This document shows, one piece after another, positions 1 to 7,088 of a DNA stretch of 52,785 nt. Source of the DNA: CAZKTO01 sp964555685 (GTDB lineage Bacteria; Chloroflexota; Dehalococcoidia; SHYB01); assembly GCA_964555685.1 (NCBI GenBank), contig CAZKTO010000011.1, positions 1 to 52,785 of the forward strand. Reading direction: 5' to 3'. The notes under the pieces are model-generated. The model had not been told where the DNA came from and did not search any database. It saw nothing but the letters and a program-made list of their open reading frames with translations. Within the stretch, counting starts at the first letter, position 1. Each line of letters opens with the position of its first letter. Both the position numbers and the translations under genes were made by a program.

Positions 1-38
1 TCGTTCTTGGCGTAGGAGGGGGCTTTCTTCTCATCCAT
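1..38 (-). CDS. 5' end of an unidentified gene, cut by the left edge
   Basis: On the minus strand an ATG at 38-36 is preceded by GGAGG with 7 nt spacing, and the first codons read MDEKKAPSYAKN before the window ends. The Shine-Dalgarno and the charged start suggest a real gene reading out of the window. Twelve residues are too few for a family call. It is divergent from the carboxymuconolactone decarboxylase gene at 209. Confidence 0.5.
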   Translation of the reverse strand, partial: MDEKKAPSYAKN

Positions 39-148
39 ATGTGAACCTCCGAGTCTCGGGAAGAGCGGTGCGTGGCCAGTATAGCAGAGGGCCCCGCCCT
101 GGCGATGCCCCTTTCCAGCGCGGGACGGGGAGAGGCCCCCTGGTCGCG

Positions 149-177
149 TTGACCCGCCGCAGGCGGGCCCGTACACT
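149..177 (+). promoter_or_regulatory. sigma-70-like promoter of the CMD gene
   Basis: TTGACC (149-154), 17 bp spacer, TACACT (172-177). The predicted transcript start is near 184, leaving a short leader before the AAGGAGG site and the ATG at 209. Same architecture as many other upstream regions in this window. Confidence 0.5.
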
Positions 178-208
178 CGCCGCAACGCCCGACGACGAAG
201 GAGGCACG

Positions 209-622
209 ATGCCGAAGAAGGTGACGCGCCGGGGGATGGCGAGGGACGCCGGCCGGTACGAGCGGGGGCTCAAGACGCTGGCCAAGGTGACGGGGAGGCG
301 CCGGGGCCCCACGGTCCGGCCCGAGGAGCCGCCCTCGGCGGAGGGGCTGCACCGGCTCTTCGTCGAGCACTGCTACGGCGACTCGTGGTCGGACCCGGTG
401 CTGGACCTGCGGACCAAGAGCCTCGTGACCGTCGCGGTGCTGACGACGCTGGGAGCGCAGCGGGAGCTGAAGCTGCACATCCGGGGGGCCCACAACCTCG
501 GGGTGTCGAAGGACGAGATCGTGGCGCTGCTGAAGCACCTGGCGGCCTACTGCGGCGTGCCGCGGACGGTGCACGCGACGGCGATGGCGCAGGAGGCCTG
601 GCGAGAGATGGAGGCGCGATAA
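209..622 (+). CDS. carboxymuconolactone decarboxylase (AhpD-like) family protein
   Basis: A 137-residue protein. The ATG at 209 is chosen because AAGGAGG lies 4 nt upstream and a promoter-like sequence precedes it; the open frame extends to 41 but that part is unsupported. The C-terminal half (about residues 60-130) has the all-helical CMD pattern: a conserved Glu-Leu-Lys-Leu-His segment, then GVSKDEIVALLKHLAAYCGVP. Family members are either gamma-carboxymuconolactone decarboxylases or AhpD-type peroxidase partners. The AhpD CxxC is absent (only one Cys, in AYCGVP), so the decarboxylase-like or an uncharacterised branch is more likely. Its stop lies only 2 nt from the stop of the convergent gene at 625. 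Confidence 0.85.
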   Translation: MPKKVTRRGMARDAGRYERGLKTLAKVTGRRRGPTVRPEEPPSAEGLHRLFVEHCYGDSWSDPVLDLRTKSLVTVAVLTTLGAQRELKLHIRGAHNLGVSKDEIVALLKHLAAYCGVPRTVHATAMAQEAWREMEAR

Positions 623-624
623 GC

Positions 625-1671
625 CTAGGCGGTGGCGATCCTGCGGGTGACGGCCTTGCCCAGGATCGTCGAGATGCCGCAGGACTGGAGCCCGCCATCG
701 CCGCCGGCGACGAGGATGTGCAGCTGCTCCGGGCGCGACAGCAACGGCGCCAGGCCATCCGAGCAGTCGATGCCGCGCGCGGCCATCTTCTTCCGGGAGG
801 CCTCGTGCCGATAGGGCGGGTACCAGGCCAGCGGCACGCGGCAGGTCTCGAAGATATGCTGCCGGAGCGCCGCCTTCGCCGGCTTGAGCTTGGCCACCAT
901 GCCGGCGATGACGGGGCTCATCACCAGCACGTGGTCCCAGCCGCCCGGCACGTCCTGCCCCGCCGCGGGCCCCGTGACCATCATGCCGTGCGTCACATGA
1001 TGGAGCACCTGCGCGGGCTCCGGGCTCGTCTCCGTGATGGGCCACATGCCGTTGGCGGCGAAGAGGGTGACGGCGCTCTCGTCGCGGCGGAAGCCCCGCT
1101 CGACGTGGTAGGGCTCGTAGGGGGAGTCCTCCTCGTTCTCGCCGATGCAGCAGGAGAGGACCTTGCCGGGCCAGCCGAGAACGGCCTTGTCGACATCGCC
1201 GACGGAGGCGCCGCCAACGTTGAGCATGATGAGGCGCAAGGCCCGGCCTATGGTGGCGTTGGCCTTGGCGCCGGAGCCGAAGCAGCCGGCGCCGCAGTTG
1301 ATCCCCAGCGCCTTCCGGATGGGCCCGTTGAAGACGATCATGGGCCCCACGGCGTTGGTGGTCGTCTGGACGCTATGGGCGGAGAAGATGGGATCGAGAA
1401 GGGCCTCGACGGCGGCGATGAGGGCCGGCATGTAGGCCGGCTCGCAGCCCGCCATGACGGCGTTGACGGCGATCTTCTCGACGGTGGCCGGCGCCCAGTG
1501 CGGCGGCACGTCGCCGAGGACATCCTGGGCGTCACGCCCGCTGCCGGCGACCATGGCCGCCACGCGCTCCTCGGTGGGCGGCACGACGGGCAGGCCATCC
1601 GTCATGCGGCGGCGGGAGAGGTAGTCGTTGACGGCCTCGAAGGAGTCCTCGATCTGGACGCGCGCGGTCAC
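625..1671 (-). CDS. conserved protein encoded with a UGSC selenoprotein
   Basis: A 348-residue protein starting at GTG 1671, whose codon overlaps the stop of the UGSC selenoprotein gene (GTGA), so the two are almost certainly co-translated. I do not recognise a named catalytic domain. Visible features are an N-terminal helical part with MTDGLPVVPPTEERV, a central glycine-rich segment NCGAGCFGSGAKANATIG with two close cysteines (about residues 123-127), LSCCIGENEE (adjacent cysteines), and a C-terminal GGDGGLQSC. There is no signal peptide or transmembrane segment. Cys clusters next to a predicted Sec/Cys redox protein suggest a thiol/selenol partner role, which is inference only. Confidence 0.8.
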   Translation of the reverse strand: MTARVQIEDSFEAVNDYLSRRRMTDGLPVVPPTEERVAAMVAGSGRDAQDVLGDVPPHWAPATVEKIAVNAVMAGCEPAYMPALIAAVEALLDPIFSAHSVQTTTNAVGPMIVFNGPIRKALGINCGAGCFGSGAKANATIGRALRLIMLNVGGASVGDVDKAVLGWPGKVLSCCIGENEEDSPYEPYHVERGFRRDESAVTLFAANGMWPITETSPEPAQVLHHVTHGMMVTGPAAGQDVPGGWDHVLVMSPVIAGMVAKLKPAKAALRQHIFETCRVPLAWYPPYRHEASRKKMAARGIDCSDGLAPLLSRPEQLHILVAGGDGGLQSCGISTILGKAVTRRIATA

Positions 1672-2291
1672 GACTGCTCGCCGTCGGGGTTCGTCCTAAC
1701 TCCACCCCGACTTGTCGGGGCGCCCGCCTTCCCCGCCAGGGAAGGGTGGGGCTTCGTCAGCGCGGCGAGCACCTGCGGCACGCGCTGGCGGACGTCGGCG
1801 CGGACCTCGTCCTCGGGCCGCTGGTCGTAGCCCATGGGCAGCACGATGATGGGCAGGTCGGGGACGCGCTTGCCCTTGGCTGTGGCGCCGGCGAGGCTGC
1901 GGAAGGGCTCGGTGACGAAGCTCACGGTGGGGACTCCCAGCTCCTCCAGCGATGCGCTGGCGTGGATACACCACGCCGTGCAGGAGCCTCAGTTGCCCAA
2001 TCCGGCGACGACGGCGCCCACGCGCCCCCGCAGCTCCCTGAGCTGGTCCTGGTACTTCTTGGGCAGCGCCCCTTTGAGGGGGTTCATGTAGATGACCTCG
2101 GCGCCCGCGACGCCGTACTCGGTGGTCAGCACCTTCGTAAGCTCATCGACCAGGATGTGCATGGAGCGCCAGAGCTCGTTGTCCAGGAATCCGACGCGCT
2201 TGCCGTCCAGGGAGGCCAGCCGGGGGGCCAGCCGGGTGCGCGTCGCCGGGGGCTCGCCATGGGGCAGCAGGATCGTTACGGTGCCAGGCAT
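1668..2291 (-). CDS. UGSC-family selenoprotein (in-frame UGA = Sec101)
   Basis: Read through the TGA at 1991-1989, the frame is continuous from ATG 2291 to the stop at 1668 and gives 207 residues. The stretch around the TGA reads GLGN-U-GSC-TAWC, which is the defining U-G-S-C motif of the Pfam UGSC (seleno)protein family; some relatives carry Cys at that place. ATG 2291 has GGGGAGG 6 nt upstream, better than the ATG 15 nt further up. Eleven nt after the UGA there is a perfect 7-bp hairpin suited to a bacterial SECIS. Standard gene callers split this gene into a 100-residue front piece and an 85-residue tail. The function of the family is unknown; a selenol redox site (Sec101 with Cys104, Cys108) is plausible. 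The last ~25 residues look repeat-derived. Confidence 0.88.
1705..1720. repeat. CCCCGAC-N2-GTCGGGG palindrome, copy 1
   Basis: A 16-bp near-perfect palindrome (arms CCCCGAC/GTCGGGG) lying inside the 3' coding end of the UGSC gene. The same arms recur at 19090, 22293, 24489, 24534, 35653 and 44146, so this is a dispersed repeat family. Here it encodes part of the protein's C-terminal tail. Confidence 0.8.
1959..1977 (-). promoter_or_regulatory. bacterial SECIS-like hairpin of the UGSC gene
   Basis: On the minus strand, 11 nt after the UGA, GGCGTGG and CCACGCC form a perfect 7-bp stem closed by the 5-nt loop UGUAU. The apical loop starts 18 nt after the UGA and has G as its second base. Both features match the published bacterial SECIS model (loop about 16-37 nt from the UGA, G among the first two loop bases). 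Confidence 0.8.
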
Positions 2292-2318
2292 GATGCGCCT
2301 CCCCAAGGGTGTGAGGCG

Positions 2319-2347
2319 ACTGTAGTACCGGGACGGGCGGGTGTCAA
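2319..2347 (-). promoter_or_regulatory. promoter of the UGSC operon
   Basis: On the minus strand TTGACA (2347-2342), 17 bp spacer, TACAGT (2324-2319), 27 nt before the start codon at 2291. Confidence 0.55.
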
Positions 2348-2387
2348 GAAGAGCCGGCAGCGCACCCCGGCCTGCCGGGGTACCCGA

Positions 2388-2442
2388 CTCTCCCCCTTGA
2401 CGGGGGAGAGAGCCCTATCCCTTCCCCCTCGATGGGGGAAGG
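2388..2442. repeat. two adjacent intergenic hairpin repeats
   Basis: 2388-2410 is an inverted repeat with arms CTCTCCCCC/GGGGGAGAG and 2420-2442 one with arms CCTTCCCCC/GGGGGAAGG. Both lie downstream of the CoA-transferase operon and belong to the C-run/G-run hairpins that recur at 9465, 16389, 16423 and 22954. They could act as factor-independent stops without a U tract. Confidence 0.6.
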
Positions 2443-2479
2443 TGAGGATGGGGGTGGGAGAGGTCCCGCGCGATCCGGG

Positions 2480-3694
2480 TTATGTCAAGACGCCGGATTG
2501 GGTGAGCCGCACCACCTCCGCCTCCGGCAGGCCCAGGAGCTCGTGCATCACGAAGGCAGTCGCCTCGCCCCAGGTCGGGGAGGCCCTGCGCGGCTCGCGG
2601 GGCAGGCCGGTCATCCGCATGGGGAGCGGCGCGACGAGGCGGCCCCTCGTGTTCGGGTGGAGCGCATCGGGGACGACGACGCCGCGGGCCCGCACGTGCG
2701 GGTCGCCGAGCATCTCCTGGACCTGGCAGGCTGGGCCGGCGGGCACGCCCTGGCGCTGAAGAGCCTCGGCCGCCTGGGCCGGCGTACGCTGGCGGGTCCA
2801 CGCGCCGAGCCCCGCCTCCAGCTCCTGACGGCGCCCCATGCGGCCCTCGCGAGTGCGGAGCCCCGGGTCGGCCAGCCAGTCGGAGCGGCCCACGGCGCGG
2901 CAGAGGCCGCGCCACTCCTCGTCCGAGCCGGCCACCACGGCGACCCACGCGTCGTCCCCCTGGCACGGGTAGCAGCCGTGGAGCGGGAAGAAGTCATCGA
3001 GGTTGCCCTGGCGCTCCTGCTGCCGGCCGTTGATTATCCAGTCGAAGAGGCCCTGGCTGACCAGGTGCAGCGTCATCTCGGCCTCGGAGAAGTCGGCGTA
3101 GAGGCCCTGGCCCGTCCGCATGCGGCGGCGCAGGGCCGCCATAAGGAGCTGGGCGCCGAAGAGGGCGGAGACGTAGTCGTTGTAGGTAAAGGGCGTCTCG
3201 ATGGGCCTCCCGCCGGCGTAGCCTTCGGTGTGCATCATGCCCGCTACGCCCTCCAGCACGATGCCGTAGGCGACGCAGTCCTTCATGGGCCCCGTGGCGC
3301 CGAAGCCGGAGAGGGAGACCATGACCAGGTCCGGGCGGCGCCGGCGCAGCGCCTCGTAGCCGAGGCCGAAGGAGTCCATCATGCCAGCGGAGAAGTTCTC
3401 GATGACGGCGTCGGCGGTCTGGACGAGTTCAAGAAAGAGGGCGCGCCCCTCGGGCCGCTTGAGGTCCAGGAGGGCGCTGCGGGCGTTGAGGTTGATGGCG
3501 TTGAAGAGGAGGGAGCCATCGAGGGGGTTGGTCGCCGGGTCGACGCCGGCGGCGAAGCGCATGTTGTCGGGCCGGCGCCAGCACTCGATCTTGATGACCT
3601 CGGCGCCCAGGCTGCCGCAGACGGAGGCGCCGTAGGGCGAGGCCACGGCGGGCCCCAGCTGGAGGATGCGGAAGCCTTCAAGAGGCAGCGTCAT
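2480..3694 (-). CDS. family III (CaiB/BaiF) CoA-transferase
   Basis: A 404-residue cytoplasmic enzyme of usual family length. It opens with the typical LEGFRILQLGPAVASPYGA and LGAEVIKIE, has a large central segment DLVMVSLSGFGATGP, and keeps the nucleophilic Asp in YNDYVSALFG (D173). Such enzymes move CoA from one acyl-CoA to a carboxylic acid via an aspartyl-CoA anhydride; the substrate cannot be read from sequence. Its start overlaps the end of the preceding CoA-transferase gene by 17 nt, so the pair forms one operon. Both members keep the Asp, hence both could be active alone. Confidence 0.9.
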   Translation of the reverse strand: MTLPLEGFRILQLGPAVASPYGASVCGSLGAEVIKIECWRRPDNMRFAAGVDPATNPLDGSLLFNAINLNARSALLDLKRPEGRALFLELVQTADAVIENFSAGMMDSFGLGYEALRRRRPDLVMVSLSGFGATGPMKDCVAYGIVLEGVAGMMHTEGYAGGRPIETPFTYNDYVSALFGAQLLMAALRRRMRTGQGLYADFSEAEMTLHLVSQGLFDWIINGRQQERQGNLDDFFPLHGCYPCQGDDAWVAVVAGSDEEWRGLCRAVGRSDWLADPGLRTREGRMGRRQELEAGLGAWTRQRTPAQAAEALQRQGVPAGPACQVQEMLGDPHVRARGVVVPDALHPNTRGRLVAPLPMRMTGLPREPRRASPTWGEATAFVMHELLGLPEAEVVRLTQSGVLT

Positions 3695-4952
3695 CTTCCG
3701 CCTCCGGCGGGGGGCTTGTTTTCAATATTGGATCGCAGCCGAGCCAGTCCACCAGCACCTCGCGGTTGTGCTGGCCCAGAGCCGGCGCGGGCCGGCGCGG
3801 CGCCCACTGGACGCCCGGCGTGAGGTAGGGCGGCCGGAGGACCGGCAGGGCGCCCAGGAAGGGGTGCTCCATCTCCTGCCAGGCACGCCGCTCGAGGTAC
3901 TGCGGGCTCCTCGCCACGTCCTGGAACGTGAGCACGGCGCAGGCGGGAACAAGGTGCGCCTGGCAGGCGTCGAAGACCTCCTCCATGGTGCGGGCGTCCA
4001 GCCAGGCCTGGAAGAGCTCCAGAATGTCGAGGCCATGCTGGGCGCGCCCAACATACGTTCGGAAGAGGTCGATCGTGGCCCATCCGGGGCTGCCCATGGC
4101 CTTGATGAGGCCCTCCCACTGGGGGTCCTGGACGACGAAGATGCCGACGTAGCCATCCTTGCACGGGAAGAGCCCCCACGGGACCGACCGCAGAGGGCCG
4201 CCTGGGGCGGTCCGCGTCTCCACCCGGCGATCGAAGTCCCACGCGCCGATGCGGACGTGCATCACGCCGATCAGGCAATCGAGGGCCGAGATATCGACGT
4301 GGACGCCGCGGCCGGTGCGCAGGCTCTGCATGAGCGCGGCGGTGGCCCCGGCGGAGGCGAAGCCGGCGGCAACATGGTCCGCCGCGTAGCCCGGGACCTT
4401 GAGGGGAGGCTGGCCGGGCCGCTCGACGTGCCGGGGGTTGGCCATGGCCATGCCGCTCATGGCCCAGACGACGAGATCGGCGCCGTGGTAGTCGCGGTAG
4501 GGCCCCGTCTGGCCGAAGGGAGTAATCGAGACGACGCTCAGTCCGGGGAACCGCCGCGAGAGGGATGGGAAGCCGAGGCTCCAGGCCTCCATGTCCGACG
4601 GGCGCTGGGCCTCGATCAGGAGGTCGGCCTTGGCGAGGAGGCGGAGCAGCCCGTCGCGCCCCTGGGGCCGGGTGACGTCCAGGCTGACGCCCCGCTTGCC
4701 GAGGTTCAGATGTTGGAAGAAGGCGCTGGCATCGGGCCCGCGGTGCTCGCGGATGAAGGGGGGCGCCTGGCGGGCGACGTCGCCGCGGGGAGGCTCAACC
4801 TTGATGACCTCGGCGCCCAGGTCGGCCAGGGACCGTCCGCACAGGGGGGCCGAGAGGAACTCGCCCCACTCGACGACGGTCACGCCGTCCAGGAGTCCGA
4901 CGTTGGAGCGCAGGGGCTTGGCTGAGGCGGTTTCCACGGGAGGCGGCGCCAT
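3678..4952 (-). CDS. family III (CaiB/BaiF) CoA-transferase
   Basis: A 424-residue protein with the family signatures LLDGVTVVEWGEFLSAP and LGAEVIKVEPPRGD, the catalytic Asp in AADHVAAGF (D192), and a GRGVHVDIS segment. It is the first gene of a two-gene operon with the next CoA-transferase (17-nt overlap). The ATG at 4952 is the annotated start, but the best promoter has its -10 at 4956-4951, overlapping this ATG. Translation may therefore begin further in, for example at GTG 4937 (residue 6), on a leaderless or nearly leaderless message. A longer upstream frame to 6317 is antisense to the amidohydrolase and not real. Confidence 0.88.
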   Translation of the reverse strand: MAPPPVETASAKPLRSNVGLLDGVTVVEWGEFLSAPLCGRSLADLGAEVIKVEPPRGDVARQAPPFIREHRGPDASAFFQHLNLGKRGVSLDVTRPQGRDGLLRLLAKADLLIEAQRPSDMEAWSLGFPSLSRRFPGLSVVSITPFGQTGPYRDYHGADLVVWAMSGMAMANPRHVERPGQPPLKVPGYAADHVAAGFASAGATAALMQSLRTGRGVHVDISALDCLIGVMHVRIGAWDFDRRVETRTAPGGPLRSVPWGLFPCKDGYVGIFVVQDPQWEGLIKAMGSPGWATIDLFRTYVGRAQHGLDILELFQAWLDARTMEEVFDACQAHLVPACAVLTFQDVARSPQYLERRAWQEMEHPFLGALPVLRPPYLTPGVQWAPRRPAPALGQHNREVLVDWLGCDPILKTSPPPEAEDDAAS

Positions 4953-4979
4953 GATAGGGTGGGCCCCTGGGGGTGTCAA
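4951..4979 (-). promoter_or_regulatory. promoter overlapping the CoA-transferase start codon
   Basis: Minus strand TTGACA (4979-4974), 17 bp spacer, TATCAT (4956-4951): six of six and five of six consensus matches. The -10 box includes the first bases of the ATG at 4952, which argues for a downstream start or a leaderless transcript. Confidence 0.6.
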
Positions 4980-4988
4980 GGACGGCCC

Positions 4989-5170
4989 GTTGACAGCCAG
5001 GGCCTTTTCATTCTCGCCCTTCGACAGGAACAGGTCCTTCACTCCATTCAGGACTCGCTTCGCTCGGCTCAGGGCGAACGGAAGACCAAAACCCGCTCGT
5101 GGTGAGCTTGTCGAACCACGGTGAGGTTCGAAGGTTTGCCAAAGAATGAAAAGACCCTGCGTTGACAGCC
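4989..5170. mobile_element. MITE-like element with 10-bp flanking direct repeats
   Basis: Outer direct repeats GTTGACAGCC at 4989-4998 and 5161-5170 flank a ~162-bp element. Its termini are inverted repeats: 4999-5014 and 5143-5158 match at 15 of 16 positions when one is reverse complemented (core CTTTTCATTCT). The interior has another inverted sequence around GTGGTGAGCTTGTCGAAC, common in Chloroflexota intergenic DNA. No ORF is present. The right-hand direct repeat supplies the TTGACA of the downstream gene's promoter. Confidence 0.65.
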
Positions 5171-5191
5171 GCCTTCGGCCTGGTGTACAAA
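5162..5191 (+). promoter_or_regulatory. candidate promoter of the amidohydrolase gene
   Basis: TTGACA (5162-5167), 18 bp spacer, TACAAA (5186-5191). The -35 box lies inside the direct repeat bordering the MITE-like element. Confidence 0.45.
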
Positions 5192-5291
5192 CGAGCATCT
5201 CCTCCGCTCGCTTTGGGTGGGCCGCGCGGGACCCCCTATGCCGGCGAGCGCCGAAGGCGGTCCCCGCGCCCCCATCGGGAGGTGGTTCGCC

Positions 5292-6470
5292 ATGAAGGCC
5301 AACGGAAAACGCTTCTACCAGGTCATCTCCGCCGACGGGCACGTCGAGGTCCCGCCCGACCGGTGGGCCAAGTACGTGCCCGCCCAGTGGCGCGACCGGG
5401 CGCCGCGTCTCGTGAAACTGGCCGAGGGCGGCGAGGGCTGGATTATCGAAGGGATGCCCATGCTCCACAACGGGCAGAACATCGCCGCCGGGAAGCAGCC
5501 CATCAAGCTCCGGAACGATAGCTACTACAATCCGGACGGTAGCCCCGCGCCCGGCGCCGGCGACGCCTGCCAGCGCCTGCGGGAGCAGGACCAGGACGGG
5601 ATCGATGCCGAGGTGCTGTTCCCGGCCGTCTTCGCCACGAGCTTCCTGGAGGGCATCAAGGACCGGCCGGTCTATCGTTCGATGGTGCAGGCGTACAACA
5701 CCTTCCTGGCGCGGGACTACTGCTCGGTGGCGCCCGACCGGCTCATCGGCTCCGGGGTCATGCCCGTCACCGGCGTCGACGACGCCGTGGCCGAGCTGAA
5801 GCGCTGCAAGGAGCTGGGGCTGCCCAGCGTGACCTTCTACAAGTTCCCCAACGGGGGCGGCGGCCCCCAGCCGGAGGACGACCGCTTCTGGCAGACGGCC
5901 CTCGATATCGGGATGCGGCTCTCCCCGCACCTGGGCTTTGGGGACTGGCGCGCCGACTTCGGCGGGGGCCACCGGGGTACGGGAGGAGCGGCGCTGCCCG
6001 CCGCCATGTGCGAGCGCATCCCCAACCGGCCCATGTTCTGCATCGCACAGCTCTTGTACGCCGGCGTCTTCGACCGCTTCCCCGCGATCCGCTTCTACAT
6101 GGCCGAGTCCAACGCCAGCTGGATGCCCTCGGCCATGTACTTCTTCGACGACAACTACCAGCTCTTCAAGGACTGGTACAACGTGAAGCTGGCGATGAGG
6201 CCCAGCGAGTACGTCTGGAAGCACTGCATGTTCAGCTTCATCCGCGACCCCATGGCCATGAAGATGCGGGGCCTGCTCCCCATCGACAACCTCATGTGGG
6301 GGTCGGACCATCCGCACTCGGTGTGCAGCTTCCCGCGGTCACGAGAGGCGCTGGCGGAGATCTTCGCGGGCGTGCCGGAGAGCGTGAGGCGGAAGGTGCT
6401 GCTGGAGAACCCGGCGCGCTTCTTTGGCCTGGACCTCAAGACGCCGATCACGACGACGCCGAAAAATTAG
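5292..6470 (+). CDS. amidohydrolase-2 family metal-dependent hydrolase/decarboxylase
   Basis: A 392-residue protein. The ATG at 5292 has GGAGGTGG about 8 nt upstream; the frame opens at 5217 but those codons lack an RBS. It has the amidohydrolase-2 (ACMSD/LigW-like) layout: metal-binding start VISADGHVEVP (D-x-H variant of HxH), a central LSPHLGFGD, and the C-terminal LMWGSDHPHSVCSFP with the metal-binding Asp and His, ending NPARFFGLDL. Relatives hydrolyse C-N or C-C bonds or decarboxylate aromatic acids using Zn or Mn. It resembles the proteins at 34450 and 40757. Substrate unknown. Confidence 0.9.
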   Translation: MKANGKRFYQVISADGHVEVPPDRWAKYVPAQWRDRAPRLVKLAEGGEGWIIEGMPMLHNGQNIAAGKQPIKLRNDSYYNPDGSPAPGAGDACQRLREQDQDGIDAEVLFPAVFATSFLEGIKDRPVYRSMVQAYNTFLARDYCSVAPDRLIGSGVMPVTGVDDAVAELKRCKELGLPSVTFYKFPNGGGGPQPEDDRFWQTALDIGMRLSPHLGFGDWRADFGGGHRGTGGAALPAAMCERIPNRPMFCIAQLLYAGVFDRFPAIRFYMAESNASWMPSAMYFFDDNYQLFKDWYNVKLAMRPSEYVWKHCMFSFIRDPMAMKMRGLLPIDNLMWGSDHPHSVCSFPRSREALAEIFAGVPESVRRKVLLENPARFFGLDLKTPITTTPKN

Positions 6471-6492
6471 CGCCAATAAGAAAACACGTAGG

Positions 6493-6511
6493 GGCGGGTT
6501 TGAAACCCGCC
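6493..6511. terminator. palindromic hairpin between convergent genes
   Basis: A perfect 19-nt inverted repeat GGCGGGTTT-G-AAACCCGCC sits between the convergent amidohydrolase and DUF4276 genes. There is no U tract, so it may be a repeat that serves as a bidirectional stop. Confidence 0.5.
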
Positions 6512-6536
6512 ACTACCCAGGTCGTGATGGAACGTG

Positions 6537-7082
6537 TTACGTGAGCACTGCCTCTCGAAACTCCCGGAAGCTTGCGTTCACGGATGCGACCTTGCTCAGA
6601 TCAATCGCATCAGCCAGTTTGGGGTTTTCAATGGCAGGGATGTAGTGGCGTCCAGCCCGATCATAGGCCCTCTTCAGATAGGCCTTAGGGTCATGGCACT
6701 CGGCCTGGGGAGCGGCTTCAGTGAACCGGGGACTACGTGACACTTGTTGAACCGCTTCCAGATCCGCGCTGAGCCATGATTCCAGTTCCTCCACTGCGAC
6801 GACGTAACGGAACCGTAACCTGGGAAAGTCCTGCCTAACCATCTGCTCGATCTGCCGCACCTGTGAAAGGCGCCCTGTCTGACAGTCCTTGTCGACGACC
6901 GCTACAACTTTGTCAGACGACGATAGCTGCTCGGCCTTGATATGCCCGACAACCCGTTCAGGTTTGAGAATCTCACCCGAGCCCTTGAATGAGATCGGCT
7001 TGGCGGGGATATTCGCGATCCGCCTGGCAAGGGTTTGGAAGGTCTCCCGACCCCGCGCATCCTCAATGAAAAGATACAGCAT
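6537..7082 (-). CDS. DUF4276/TOPRIM-like protein partnered with an ATPase
   Basis: A 181-residue protein beginning 6 nt after the stop of the upstream ATPase gene. It has an N-terminal LFIEDARGRETF (acidic residue of a TOPRIM-like fold), a central VVAVVDKDCQTG with paired Asp, and the DUF4276-type AVEELESWLSAD. DUF4276 proteins are TOPRIM-related and are regularly encoded next to OLD-like ATPases, comparable to the AriA/AriB pair of PARIS (whose TOPRIM partner is DUF4435). A nuclease effector in an anti-phage module is the best guess, but the assignment rests on motif and context. Base composition is lower in GC than the flanking metabolic genes, consistent with acquisition. Confidence 0.7.
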   Translation of the reverse strand: MLYLFIEDARGRETFQTLARRIANIPAKPISFKGSGEILKPERVVGHIKAEQLSSSDKVVAVVDKDCQTGRLSQVRQIEQMVRQDFPRLRFRYVVAVEELESWLSADLEAVQQVSRSPRFTEAAPQAECHDPKAYLKRAYDRAGRHYIPAIENPKLADAIDLSKVASVNASFREFREAVLT

Positions 7083-7088
7083 TCCGCG

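Noticed and set aside
1668..1925. A separate 85-residue gene starting at GTG 1925
   Set aside because: It is the continuation of the UGSC selenoprotein in the same frame.
2388..2442. Possible CRISPR repeats
   Set aside because: The recurrent G/C-rich hairpins are scattered singly through the window without regular spacers or cas genes.
3666..4925. A 419-codon plus-strand open frame
   Set aside because: Antisense of the CoA-transferase at 3678-4952, which has clear family motifs.
4953..6317. Upstream extension of the CoA-transferase to about 879 residues
   Set aside because: The extension runs antisense through the amidohydrolase gene and the MITE-like element; a promoter lies at 4951-4979.
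6471..6544. Extension of an alternative frame past the amidohydrolase stop
   Set aside because: Consists of the palindromic hairpin and antisense of the DUF4276 gene.
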